A DNA stretch of 64,000 nt from Hemibagrus wyckioides (GCF_019097595.1 NC_080717.1:11593336-11657335); one strand, 5' to 3'; counted from the first letter of the stretch, positions 41,100-52,889 are shown. The notes: a model not told the origin generated them from the letters alone. Program-made: numbers and translations.

Positions 41100-41460
41100 A
41101 CTGAAATCAATGAATAGCATCCATGCAGTTATGATAGGATTCATTGATTTTAGCTTTGCTTTTAAAAACCATCATTTCCCACAAATTTGTATGTAAATAA
41201 GGCAACCTGGGCCTAGACAATGTACTCTGCTTATAGATCATGGACTTTCTTAACAGACTGCACCATGGCAAAACATGTAATCATACATCCTCCATTCTTG
41301 TTCTAAGCACAGGTGTTCTGCAGGGTTGTGCGCTTAGCCAAGCCTATTCGCCCTCTTCACTTTTGACTGAGGTTATTACCAAGGGTATTCTTCCAAATCT
41401 AAGATTCTAAAGGTTGCTCATGACACCAAAATAGTGGGACCTATATAAGATACTACAGAA
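41100..41460 (+). mobile_element. LINE reverse-transcriptase fragment, 5' part of a split copy
   Basis: Frames on the + strand give 'IGFIDFSFAF', 'LSTGVLQGCALSQAYSPSS' and 'VAHDTKIVG', matching RT blocks before and around the catalytic YADD-type motif of an L2/CR1-superfamily LINE. It continues at 42590 after an antisense L2 insertion. Confidence 0.7.
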
Positions 41461-42550
41461 ACATCCCAATGTCTAATCCAATTCAATTTAATTTTATTTG
41501 TATAACACTTATAACAGTGGATATTGTCTCAAAGCAGCTTTACAGAAATATAGAAATACAGAGTTTATAATATTTACATTTATATTTATCCCTAATGTGC
41601 AAGCCAGAGATTTGCATTAGATTTACATTTCTGGCATTTGGCAGATGCTCTTAAGTGCTTTAAGTCTCTATCAATGAATATATTAATACTCGTTCAGTAG
41701 GTTAAAGACTTACTAGGTTAGGATACTATTAGCCTAAAATTGAGTTGGTGTGTTTGTGTGTTGTTTTTTTTTTGTTACAGGGAACTTTAAGTGCTTCAGG
41801 AAGAGGTAGGTTTTCAGTCATCGTTTGAAGACAGTCAGTGACTCAGCTGTACGGACATCTAGGGGAAGTTCACTCCACCACCTCAGTGTCAGAACAGAGA
41901 AGAGTCTAGATGTATACCCTGAGAGATGGTCAGACCAGTCAAGCAGTGCTAGTGGATCTGAGGAAGTGAGGTGCAGTGCGAGGAGTAATAAGATCTTTGA
42001 GGTAAGATGGTACTGGTCCATTCTTGGCTTTGTAGGCAAGCATCAATGCAGCTACCGGAGGCCAGTGGAGGGAACGCAGCAGTGGGGTGGTTGTTGAAAA
42101 CAAGCCTTGCAGCTGCACTTTGGATCATTAGCACAGGACGAATTGCATTCAGAGGAAGACCTAATGGTAAAGAGTTGCAGTAGTCCATTCTTGAAATGAC
42201 CAGAGACTGAACAAGCACGTGAGTAGCCTGTGTGTATAGAAATGGTCGAATCCTTCTGATGATGTACAGAAGAAACTGACATGAGCGTGTCACATTAGCA
42301 ACATGGGAGGAAAAAGGACAGTTGATTGTCCATGGTTACCCCAAGGTTGCGAACAGTGGCCGAAGGCAAGATCATCGAGGCAATGGTAGCAAGGAAAAAG
42401 TCCCAGAGGAGATGTGAGGAAGAAACTTTGAGAGCAACCAGACTCAGAACTCTCTAGTGGGTGACACTAGAGAATGTGATTAAATAATGTCCTTTCTACA
42501 AATGTATATTGTCAAGTGGATTTGTGTAACCAGGAGCTTCTGAGTAATAT
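41461..42550 (-). mobile_element. Antisense L2-type LINE pieces (3' ends and RT C-terminus)
   Basis: 41470-41560 is the reverse complement of the L2 3' end ('attgtctcaaagcagcttta'). 41640-41800 carries the 'ggcatttggcagatgctctta' motif. 41810-42300 encodes on the minus strand an RT C-terminal segment ('SELPLDVRTAESLTVFKR', preceded by 'YNCSKWTTA'-type text with frame breaks). 42380-42550 is again antisense L2 3' UTR ('gaggaagaaactttgagag'). It may be more than one element; the internal joints are not resolved. Confidence 0.65.
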
Positions 42551-42589
42551 AAGTATGAGCATCAGTGTGATTTCTGAATTAATTATAGA

Positions 42590-43058
42590 TTTAACATAAA
42601 TTCTTTCCAATGGTGTATGGACAATAACTTGGTCCTAAAAACACAAGGAGATCCAAAAAGACAACCCATTCCCCTCTTCATATGGAGAGGAAGTGGAGAG
42701 TGAACAACAGCAGGTTCCTTGGTATCTAATGACAAAAGATCTCATGGTCTATCAACACTTCCCACCTGATGAAGACAGCACAATAAAGGCTATTCTTCCT
42801 GCAAAAATTTAAACAAGCCAGAATACCTACACAGCTCCTTGTGCCAGGTAATTGAAAGTGTACAGCAAAGCACTGAGCTCCTGAACCAGGAAACTGTGTT
42901 TGCTATGCAACTGCACACAGAAGCCAGCAGAATCATTAAAGACTCTACCCACCAAGGACACAGAATATTTGTCCCCTTACCATCTGAAAAGAGGTACAGG
43001 GCCATCAAGTCCCACACAAATAGACTGAAGTGCAGCTTCTTTCCCAAAGCTATAGCTG
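42590..43058 (+). mobile_element. LINE reverse-transcriptase fragment, 3' part of a split copy
   Basis: The + strand frames read 'DNNLVLKTQ', then 'FLQKFKQARIPTQLLV'-like text with breaks, and an intact tail 'IIKDSTHQGHRIFVPLPSEK' ending 'KCSFFPKAIAA'. This is the C-terminal end of the same LINE family as 41100-41460. It is truncated immediately before the Tc1-like fragment at 43059. Confidence 0.7.
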
Positions 43059-43210
43059 CATAATGTATAAAATCATGCAGATGCAAGTCAAGAGCTACAA
43101 CTAATGCCCACATCAAACATGAAAATGAAAAAAATGTGTGATCTCTGTGACTCGTGGCATGGATTTTGGTGCCAGATGGGATATTTCAGAAACTGCTTAT
43201 CTCCTGGATT
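43059..43210 (+). mobile_element. Tc1-like transposon fragment (5' part)
   Basis: The stretch 'ataaaatcatgcagatgcaa...gtgtgatctctgtgactcgtggcatgg...ggtgccagatggg...tttcagaaactgct' matches the 5' part of the Tc1-like family also present at 46569-47330. Only the transposase N-terminal end remains. Confidence 0.65.
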
Positions 43211-44060
43211 CTCTTTGTAACATTCATTCAGTGTCTCACTCTGGAAATGCTTCAGATGTGACCAAATGCAGATGCACCAATGGCACCATGTCTCCTAACA
43301 TGGCAGATCAATTGCTGCAGCAATTAGGGAGTACCACCTCCCTGAATATAAACAGCAGCTGCCTGCCATTTTGTCATTTTCACTCTTTTCCCTGTGGAGG
43401 ATTTTCCTAAGCTGTCCTCACCAGTCTCATAGTGGGAAGTTTGCTTAACAATTTGCAGATGAAGCCTCACAATAACTTTCTAAACAAAATATATTCTTTC
43501 CTTTGGTTAGAGTAAATTAACTAACATGTTTAGGCATTAAGACTTGGTACAGCCTGTGCCATGTGTGGTAGGCTTACCTTATGAACAAGGTGGAGGATCC
43601 TTCATGGCCACTGCAAAAGAGCCAGAGAGCTCAGGGATAAATGGATATCCCTCTTACCTATGTACGTCTGGTGCATTGATTTCTGCAAAAAACTCACATA
43701 GTCTCTGAATCTCTTGCTTGGTTCTTTCGCCCTAAAGGTTGTCCGCACTGTACTTCTTTCTTAACTAAAAGAATACTTTGAGTTGGAGGGGAAAACCTAA
43801 CCCAGAGAGGAACTGATTGAGTCTCTACAAGCCGTGTCATCTGTTCTCCCCCTGCTGTTCAAGGATCCATTGGCACATTGGCAGGAGTGGAAGAGGTTGA
43901 GGATGATAAGATGCTGTTAACTATACTTAAGGATGAGGAGAATGATGCCTAGGACAATATTCTTCCACTGAAGCAATTCCAGCTGATGGGCTCACTGAAT
44001 GAGAAACAAACATGAATCTGTTCAAGGTTTGTCACATGACTGTGTGAAACTGTAAAAATC
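43211..44060. other. Intergenic DNA without recognised gene
   Basis: Nothing recognised beyond short, domain-less open frames. Confidence 0.45.
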
Positions 44061-44190
44061 CAGTCATTTACATTTACATTTCTGGAATTTGGCAGTTGCT
44101 CTTATACAGTGTGACAGACAAAGAGTGCTTTGAATCAATGAATAAATTAACACTGGTTCAGTAGGTCACAGACTTAGGATACCATCAGCC
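44061..44190. repeat. Interspersed repeat with fish 'tttggcag' motif
   Basis: 'catttacatttctggaatttggcagttgct' and the following 'tcaatgaataaattaacact' are shared with 41635-41700. It is a diverged retroelement piece of uncertain class. Confidence 0.5.
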
Positions 44191-44499
44191 CAAAAAAATG
44201 CATTGGTAGTTTTTTTGTATCTAACCAGCAAAAAAAAGTTTTGGGGATAAGCTGCTTTCTCTTTATAGGTGCCCATTTCTAGAAATGTCTGTTGGAAACC
44301 ACTTGCACCTGAACTTCAGGGTGGTTTTCTTTTCACCCCAGCATTACTATAAATGAAGGAATTTCTGTGGTAGTATCACAGGGAATTCACCCCAGGAGAC
44401 GTCTCACCCACAGAGTGCTGTTTCGCCAGGATGCATAAGTACTTTCAGTCACTGGAGAGCTGTCTTTTCTCAGAATAGGATGACCACTGGGTCCTATTT

Positions 44500-44881
44500 T
44501 ATTGAGAAAAGTGCTGATGACACATGCATCAATGCAGCTATTACAACAGTAATAAATGAACTTCTCTGCAGCAGAGGTAAGTTTTGGTCTTGCTTTACTG
44601 GGATGGTCTTCATGTGAGCCAGTTTCTTCATGGTGCTTAATGGGTTTTGCAAATGCACTTGACAATACTGTTCTTGCAAGAACTATTCCAGAACACCTGA
44701 CCTTCATGTCTTAAAATAACAACTGACTGTTTTTTGTTGTCATTACATATGGATTACTTAAGTCCATGTGTGCTATTTCATAGTTTTGAAATCTCCAGTA
44801 TTGTTCTAGAATGTAGAAAATAAATCCCTAAACAAAAAACATTGAATTAAAAGGTGTGTCCAAACTTTTGACTGGTAGTGT
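44500..44881. mobile_element. MITE, partial copy with intact right TIR
   Basis: From 44561 ('gaacttctctgcagcagagg') to 44881 it is nearly identical to 48307-48634. The right end is 'gtccaaacttttgactggta'. The left terminal repeat is missing. Confidence 0.85.
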
Positions 44882-46189
44882 ATATATGCGCTTGACAGGG
44901 TACACTTGCACCAGTTGCCCAAGTTGACTATGTGGAGCAGCGTGGGATTCCCATCATTCCGGGTATATTAAACAGGTAAGTGGATTTACTGTACACATTA
45001 TTTCCACTGAGCCTAATTGGGCCAACACTGCAGAAAACACAGAAACGCAGTCATACAATGATTCTCACCATGTATTGGGGTCAATGGGGTCAGAGGTAGT
45101 CCAACTGCTCTTTGACCAGCACTGCTATTACTGATATGCCAGGATCGCCTTTTATAAACATGTGGGAAAAGATTCAACCCTTCTCCTCAGAAAGTAGTTG
45201 TCTGGTCCTGGATCTTAAGTGACTGAATTTTGATTAAGACAATTCAGAACACAAGGGCTGCCTCTACATGCCCTTTATATAATGCAAAGTGGGGAGTATT
45301 TGAAAGATGGTGTGCAGATAAGATCATCACAAACATATGTTCAATTTTGGACTTCTTATTTTTTCTGGCTCAGGTCAAGAAGTAGATCTGTTCGCTTTTC
45401 ACCCGTTGCCTTGTTTATTCCCAGAAGAACAGCAGTTACACTACTTGTGCCTAGTTCATGCTGTAAATATGTATGAACAGAGAGTACTACAGGTGAGTCA
45501 TCAGATTTTTGTTTCTTGGGCTGATTCTTACAAAGGAAATCTCTTGTCAATGCTTTTTCCACTCGGTGGTGGAGGCAATCATGTTGTGTTACTCTAGCAG
45601 AATCTGCAGCCCCCATGAGGACTATGAGCTCACTCCACCAGGGGCTTGGATACATTCTGGGCACTGCTTAAAGACATTTCTGTACAGAAATATGTGCTGA
45701 GGCTAGCTGGTTTTCCCTGGACATGTTTTTGAGATTTTATAGACTGGATTTGACAGCCCTCTCCAGCTCACACAGTCTTGAAATAACCGAGATGAATTAC
45801 ATTAAGCACTGGTGTATATGTTTTGTTTTGTTTATCGTTATAAAAGGGGTAAATTTACATATGTTACAGTAATCTGTATCATCATTTGGGTTGGTTCTAA
45901 GAGGACTGATTTAGGTTTAATCATTGATTAGTCTGCTTTGATATCTGTAGTTTAGTCTGCAATACAGGAGTGGTCTATGTCCCCTAATGAGATACTGAAC
46001 AAATGTTAGAAAGAGAAATTTTGGTTACTACAATAACCCTGGTTCTCTGATAACATAAAGTTCAGTTTCATTCTGCTCACCAAAAGTGATTATTTGGGTT
46101 ACTATAGACTGTCACCTCAGTGTACTCTGATCTCTCTCATCAATTATGTGTTTTCAGCCTACAGTCCCTTCACACACAAGTTTCAATTA
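44882..46189. other. Intergenic DNA without recognised gene
   Basis: Open frames around 45282-45700 overlap on both strands and have no domain. No RNA gene or definable element was seen. Confidence 0.45.
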
Positions 46190-46400
46190 TCATTCAATTC
46201 AATTTTTTTACAGAAGTATAGAAACAGAGAAGAGAAAAAATAATATGAAATTTAAGTTAAGTAACTATTATCCATATTTTATCCTTAATGAGCAAGCCTG
46301 AGACGATGGTGGCAAGTAAAAACTCCCTGAGATGATATGAGGAAGAAACCTTGAGAGGAACCAGGCTCAGAATCCTTTCTACAACAGCAACTGCCACTTA
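46190..46400 (-). mobile_element. Antisense L2-type LINE 3' UTR
   Basis: 'aattcaatttttttacagaa' and 'gaggaagaaaccttgagagg' are reverse complements of the L2 3' UTR seen at 16830-16860 and 17030-17080. Confidence 0.75.
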
Positions 46401-46568
46401 CACTTATACAAACTGAACTTAATATAGGGCAAAACCTTAATTGTCAAACCTAACTGTGATTTTGAATAGATCTAGATTTGAATAGGTTTTGTTAGAAAGG
46501 CCTAATGGACCTCTCATGCATCCAAGCGTATTACGATATCCTGAAAAGTCTTACAAAATCAACTCACT

Positions 46569-47330
46569 TAACATATAATAAGGAACACCTATACTCTATG
46601 CAGCCTCCTGGTAGTCCAGTGGCAGGATCACTCACTCTCATTCCTGGGATCGATTCTTGGGCAGGGCACTAACCCAGCCACTGAAGAGTTAACTCTCAGT
46701 GCTGGTCCCAAGCCCGGGTTAAATGGGAGGGTTGCGTCTGGAAGGGCATCCGGAGTAAAACCTGTGCCAAATCGAAACATGTGGACCAAATGATCCGCTG
46801 TGGTGTCCCCAAATAGGGAGCAGCCTAAAGAACAACAACAACCTATACTCTATGCAATTATCTAATCAGCCAATTGTGTGGCAGCAGGGTAATGAATAAA
46901 ATAATGCAGATATGGGCCAGGAGCTTTAGTTAATGTTCACATCAACCATCAGAATGGGGCAAAAATGCAATCTCAGTGATTTTTTCTGTGGAATGATTGC
47001 TGGTGCTAAATGGGCTGGTTTATAACTGTTGATCTCCTGTGATTTTCATGCACAATAGTCTCTAGAGTTTACTCAGTGAGCAGCAGTTCTATGGATAGAG
47101 TTGCTTTGACAAGACAGGTCAATAGAGAATGGGTAAACCAGTTAGAGTTCACAGAAAGGCTACAGTAACTCAGACAATCTACTTCTATCAGACAAAAAAA
47201 CGGAAAGATGTGGCTGTAATGGACACAGGCTCACCAAAACTGGAGAGGTGAAGACGGGAAAAAAACATATTACTATAGAGGCACAAAAATGGTAGGGTCA
47301 GAATGAACCCATAAATTCAGTAAGCATAGG
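46569..47330 (+). mobile_element. Tc1-like transposon, 3'-truncated, carrying a nested SINE
   Basis: The left end 'ataataaggaacacct' leads into 'ttatctaatcagccaat', 'atgttcacatcaaccatcag', 'tctctagagttta' and 'gacacaggctcaccaaaact'. These are familiar blocks of a fish Tc1-like family, read in the transposase-sense direction. Deletions and stops destroy the coding frame, and the catalytic half is missing. It is interrupted by the SINE at 46603-46840. Confidence 0.75.
46603..46840 (+). mobile_element. SINE with tRNA-Glu-like head and perfect target-site duplication
   Basis: The 5' head resembles tRNA-Glu (CTC): A-box-like TAGTCCAGTGG (46612-46622), anticodon-region 'ctcactctcattcc', B-box-like 'gggatcgattc'. 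The body has 'gggagggttgcgtctggaag' and 'gatccgctgtggtgtcccc', and the tail is a CAA run. It is flanked by a perfect 16-bp direct repeat, acctatactctatgca, at 46587-46602 and 46841-46856. It shares its body with the minus-strand SINE at 48635-48857, which has a different tRNA head. Confidence 0.9.
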
Positions 47331-47419
47331 TCCATCAGTAATGGCAAGCCATCCTAGACCTATAGCAGTAGGTTATCCTAGTAGTCACAAATCATGATAC
47401 TGTTGTTTGTAGTTTCATA

Positions 47420-48077
47420 GTTTAGATTAGGTTCTTTTGTTGGAATGCAGTGATTGGATAAGGTTTGCTTTCCATTTAAAGCAAAAAGTTCTATTTTGTA
47501 TTCATCTGTCCAGAGAACATTCATTCAATATACTTCTGGCTTATCTATGTGGTCTTGACCAAACATCAGACAGGTAGCAGTGTTCTCTTTGAAGAGTAGT
47601 GACCCTGTTCTTGTTAAGTGTTTGCTTGATGACTGTTGAACATTGCCATTACTCAATATAAGAGTGGCCTGTCGATCCTTAGATGTCACCCTGGGGTTCT
47701 TTGTGAATTTCTATAATATTATTCACCACACTCTTGGAGTGATTTCTGCTGGATGACCACTCTTTAGGAGAATAAGAGTGATGCTGAATATCTTTTTTTT
47801 CTATCTTCCTCACAATGGATTTGTGGAGGCCTAAACTTTTTCAGCATGGTGAACATCGATTTTTCTTAAGTCCTTCTTTGATTAAGACAAAGGCACACTT
47901 CCGTAAGCCTGTTTGGTGAAGACCAGATTTTGATAATAAAGATTGAAGGTTATGAAATGTGTGAGGGCCTGCTAAACTCATCCTGATTGCCATCCCCTTG
48001 ACTTAAACACCTGACTAAAATTACTTCTTTAAATCAACTCATATTCCTAGAGGTTCACATACTTTTTTCCAACAAAT
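47420..48077 (-). mobile_element. DNA-transposon-like repeat, class uncertain
   Basis: The + strand text ('cacactcttggagtgatttc', 'ctggggttctttgtgaattt', 'gatttgtggaggcctaaact', 'gaggttcacatacttttttcc') matches a family of repeats common in fish genomes, lying antisense. No intact transposase frame and no defined terminal repeats were found, so I do not assign a superfamily. Confidence 0.5.
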
Positions 48078-48634
48078 ACACTACCAGTCAAAAGTTTGGA
48101 CACATCTTCTAATTCCATGGTCTTTCCTGATGTTTATTTCTTTCTACATTGTAAAACAATGCTGAAGGCGGCCGAAATACACAATAATGTCCTTTGAACA
48201 GTTGATATTGAGATATGTCTGCTACTGATGCTCTGTAAAGCCGTCATAACAGCTCTAATCTAAGGTGCTGTTAATTGGTGATTTCTGAGGCTGGTAACTC
48301 TAAATGAACTTCTCCTCTGCAGCAGAGGTAAGTTTTGGTCTTGCTTTACTGGGATGGTCTTCATATGAGCCAGTTTCTTCATGGTGCTTAATGGGTTTTG
48401 CAAATGCACTTGACAATACTGTTCTTGCAAGAACTATTCCAGAACACCTGACCTTCGTGTCTTAAAATAACAACTGACAGTTTTTTGTTGTCATTACATA
48501 TGGATTACTTAAGTCCATGTGTGCTATTTCATAGTTTTGAAATCTCCAGTATTGTTCTCTAGAATGTAGAAAATAAATCCCTAAACAAAAAACATTGAAT
48601 TAAAAGGTGTGTCCAAACTTTTGGCTGGTAGTGT
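48078..48634. mobile_element. MITE with Tc1-type terminal inverted repeats
   Basis: Left end 'cactaccagtcaaaagtttg' and right end 'caaacttttggctggtagtg' form perfect to near-perfect inverted repeats of about 26 bp, with TA-rich flanks. There is no coding capacity. The right part is duplicated at 44561-44881. A SINE (48635-48857) inserted within its right TIR, leaving a second, short TIR copy at 48858-48874. Confidence 0.85.
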
Positions 48635-48857
48635 TGTTGTTGATCTTTCGGCTGCTCCCTACATGCATGAGGGGTTGCCACAGCGGACCAACTGGTCCAC
48701 ACAACAACTTGGCATAGGTTTTACGCCAGATGCCCTTCCTGGCACAACCCTCCCATTTTTATCCGGGCTTAGGACCAGCACTGCATCCAGTGGCTGGGGA
48801 TCAAACCCGGGCCTTCCACATGGCAGGCGAGAAACCTACCACTGAGCCACCAATGCC
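48635..48857 (-). mobile_element. SINE with tRNA-Gly(GCC)-like head
   Basis: Read on the minus strand from 48857, the head is strikingly like tRNA-Gly(GCC): 'gcattggtggctcagtggta', then 'ctcgcctgccatg' (GCC anticodon) and the B-box-like 'gggtttgatcc'. The body ('gggagggttgtgccaggaag', 'ggtccgctgtggcaacccct') is the same as in the SINE at 46603. A 17-bp target-site duplication with two mismatches (cttttgRctRgtagtgt) lies at 48618-48634 and 48858-48874. Confidence 0.9.
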
Positions 48858-48874
48858 CTTTTGACTAGTAGTGT

Positions 48875-49550
48875 ATGTATATATATATATATATATAAAA
48901 TGCTGGATATTTTTCCTCTGTAAAATACATGTAGCAGCTCTAATATTTTGTGTAATTTTTTATTGGGTTCTTCTTATTTAGTTTCAGATCAAATCTATGC
49001 AGAAGTACAGAAAATTGTATAGTTCACAAACTTTACAGTGGCACTGTACACTTTATGAATATTGCAGAAAATTTAATGAGATGAATGACTGGGTTTGATG
49101 TTTAACAACAGGAACTGGTATTAAAGTGGCATGTAAATATTGAAACAGTGTAAAACATTTCCTGTGTTGTGTTATAATGCTATGATCTTTAAGAACCTTT
49201 AACCTTTAATCCAAGTTTTTTCATCCAAACTAACCAAGCACCTTAATATGAATATTTTCCCCCAGTACATTATAACAATGCATGTCACAGAGATAAAGTA
49301 TAACCTACTTTCCCCTGGTTTGTCATTATTATATACTGTTTTCATTATTTTCATTTTCTCTCTTTCTTTCTTTCTTTCTTTCTTTCTTTCACCCCTCTGT
49401 TTGTTGTATACTTGTTGCAATTGCTTATTATTTTTCTGGTGAAGGTGTTTTTTTTGTTTTTTTTAAAACAATGTCCTTACTGTTTTGTCAATAAAATTAA
49501 AATAAAAATGAAAAAATGCACTGGTAAGGTTTACAAAAACAAACAGCAAA

Positions 49551-49589
<39 letters not shown>

Positions 49590-50023
49590 AAATAAAAATA
49601 AAAATAAAAATAAAAATAAAAATAAAAATAAAAATAAAAAATATCCAAGGTCCTGCCAGTGAAAACAATTTCTCAACCTCACAGGTAGATGTCACTCTCA
49701 ACAAGGGCATGTTTCAGTTTGTGTCAGTGTAGTAATGTAGTCAGTGTAGTTTGTGTCAATGTAGTATTGTAGTCCCAATCCTTTTGGAAACATTTAGAAA
49801 TGTAGACATTTCATTTTTAAACATTTCTTTTCAATGTGGAATGCCTAATGCCTTCTGTGGAATATTTTACCCAAAATTTAAAAATGAGCTTTTAATATAC
49901 ATAAATATATATATTTTTAGATTATTAGCAGTAACAGCACTTATGACTCAAGCAGTCACTGTATGCACTTGAGTGACTTTTTCTGCATATGTACATGCTA
50001 ACAGAAGTTTACACATGCACACA
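48875..50023. other. Intergenic DNA with A/T simple repeats
   Basis: It holds (TA)n at 48876-48896, (TTTC)n at 49364-49390 and a long AAAT/AAAAT tract at 49549-49640. The Phe/Tyr/Leu-rich minus-strand open frames there are products of that tract. No gene was seen. Confidence 0.6.
49549..49640. repeat. (AAAT)n(AAAAT)n tandem repeat
   Basis: About eleven AAAT units change to about nine AAAAT units near 49591. Confidence 0.95.
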
Positions 50024-51144
50024 TACACCGATCAGGGATAACATTATGACCACCTGCCTAATATTGTGTTGGTCCCTCTTTTGCTGCCAAAACAGCCCTG
50101 ACCCGTCAAAGTATGGACTCCACTAGACCTCTGAAGGTGTGCTGTGGTATATGGTACCAAGATGTTAGCAGCAGATCCTTTAAGTCCTGTAAGTTGCGAG
50201 GTGGGGCCTCCATGGATTGGACTTTTTCGTCCAGCACATCTGACAGATGCTCGATTGGATTGAGATCTGGGGAATTTGGAGGCCAAAACAACACCTCAGA
50301 CTCATTGTTGTGCTCATCAAACCATTCCTGAACCATTTTTGCTTTGTGGCACAGTGCAATATCCTGCTGAAAGAGGCCACAGCCATCAGGGAATACTGTG
50401 TACATGGTCTGCAACAATGCTTAGGTAGGTGGTACGTGTCAAAGTAACATCCACATGGATGGCAGGACCCAAGATTTTCCAGCAGAACATTAGAATGACA
50501 CTGCCTCTGCAGGCTTGTCTTCTTACCATAATGCATCCTGGGGCCATGTGTTCCCCAGGTAAACAACGCACATGCACCCGGCCATCCATGTGATGTAAAA
50601 GAAAACATGATTCATCAGACCAGGCCACGTTCTTCCATTGCCCTGTGGTCCAGTTCCGATGCTCAGGTGCCCATTATTTCTGCTTTCAGTGGTGCACAGG
50701 GATCAGCATGGGCACCCTGACTAGTCTCGGGCTATGTAGCCCCATACTCAAAAAAACTGCAATGCACTATGTATTCTGACACCTTTCTATAAGAACCAGC
50801 ATTAACTTAGTAGCTTAGTAGCAACAGTAGCTCGTCTGTTGGATCGGTTCACACGAGCCAGCCTTCGCTCCCCACATGCATCAGTGAGCTTTGGTCACCC
50901 ATGACCCTGTCGCCGGTTCAGCAGTGTTCCTTCCTTGGATCACTTTTGAAGATTGCAGATACTGACTACTGCAGACTGGGAACAACCTACAAGAGCTGCA
51001 CTTTTAACACCTTAACTTTGAGGACAAAATGTTCACTTGCTGCCTAATATATCACACCAACTAACAGGTGCCAGGATGAGGAGATAATCGGTGTTATTCA
51101 CTTCACCTGTCAGTACTCATAATGTTCTGGTTGATTGGTATATA
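50024..51144 (-). mobile_element. Tc1-like transposon, near full-length, inactive
   Basis: Inverted terminal repeats: left 'tacaccgatcagggataaca', right (reverse complement) 'tataccaatcaaccagaaca', extending to 'ttatga'. The minus strand encodes transposase remnants in two overlapping frames. 50628-50386 begins 'AWSDESCF' (the first catalytic Asp region). 50417-50106 has 'LFQQDIALCHKA' (second Asp) and 'NSPDLNPIEHL' (the DD34E Glu region). The N-terminal DNA-binding part is decayed. A second copy of the family is the interrupted element at 6594-10030. Confidence 0.9.
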
Positions 51145-52020
<876 letters not shown>

Positions 52021-52039
52021 TCTTCATGTTCCCTGACAA

Positions 52040-52225
52040 CAAGGCAGCGTCCTCGACTTCCGGCTACACCGTGACGTCCCTCGCGACGCGAAGCCTTCGC
52101 GGCAACGCCTTCGAAGGCGTGCTACTTTGACGTCACAGGCAATCGGGATGGCATGCTGACATTATTTTTAACACGCTCTGTTCCCTGTCCGTGGCGGTAC
52201 AAGTCTAGTGACGTCGTTTTTATTT
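52040..52225. promoter_or_regulatory. CpG-dense promoter-like block with ETS and CRE motifs
   Basis: An ETS consensus ACTTCCGG (52056-52063), a CRE-like TGACGTCC (52072-52079), a perfect CRE TGACGTCA (52128-52135) and a third TGACGTCG (52209-52216) fall within 160 bp of CpG-rich DNA. The block also has a 16-bp palindrome at 52105-52120. This pattern is typical of a TATA-less housekeeping promoter. It lies 1.5 kb upstream of the presumed tent5d first exon, so it could be an alternative promoter or serve a non-coding transcript. Confidence 0.45.
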
Positions 52226-52710
52226 TTGGAAACGAGTAAATTGACCTTTCATCTATCTAGCAAATTTGCTCTTAGCATTCACAGCGTGTAGTGGATAGAG
52301 CTATATATCAGGTTGTTTTTTCCCCTGAGCATTATTTTAATAAATGCAATTCATACAACCGAACCATTTCATATATTTCCTGTTTTGTAGAAATTTAATA
52401 GGCTATCTATTTTAATTCACACATAAATAGTTAAACATGATAAGCTTTTTATATGACTCCTATAATAGCATGTTTGTTGTGAAATTAATCCCCAGACTAT
52501 TATTTATGGTGTTATCTGACATGAAAAATGTTAAGGCTCTGATGTAGGCCATCATGTAATTATTACCCACACCGAATGGAGCTGCTTTCATTAATCAGAC
52601 ATGTGACATGTGTTAGCCCTAGCTATACACAATCTTAAGCGTGGGCTGTTATTGTCCACGCTGCAGCTGATAAGAAATGCCCAAAAATGCACGAATCTGA
52701 GTAGGTGTAT

Positions 52711-52713
<3 letters not shown>

Positions 52714-52744
<31 letters not shown>
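52714..52744. repeat. (GA)n tract
   Basis: About fifteen GA units. A second tract follows at 52865-52889. Confidence 0.9.
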
Positions 52745-52746
<2 letters not shown>

Positions 52747-52864
52747 CCGGAGCAGTGAGCATGACAAGTTTAGACTGGACTGGCGCTGCGGAGAGCCGTC
52801 GCTTGACGTGGGCATGCGGGCGGGGGTGGGTTGATTGATGATTGGGTTTGTGTCCCTACATCAC

Positions 52865-52889
52865 GAGAGAGAGAGAGAGAGAGAGAGAG
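52865..52889. repeat. (GA)n tract
   Basis: About twelve GA units, 120 bp after the previous tract. Confidence 0.9.

Noticed and set aside
48787..48857. A functional tRNA-Gly gene on the minus strand
   Set aside because: The similarity to tRNA-Gly(GCC) is strong, but acceptor and T-arm pairing is eroded, it continues into a SINE body with CAA tail, and it is flanked by a target-site duplication.
49463..49682. Phe/Tyr/Leu-rich open frames
   Set aside because: They are translation of AAAT/AAAAT simple repeats.
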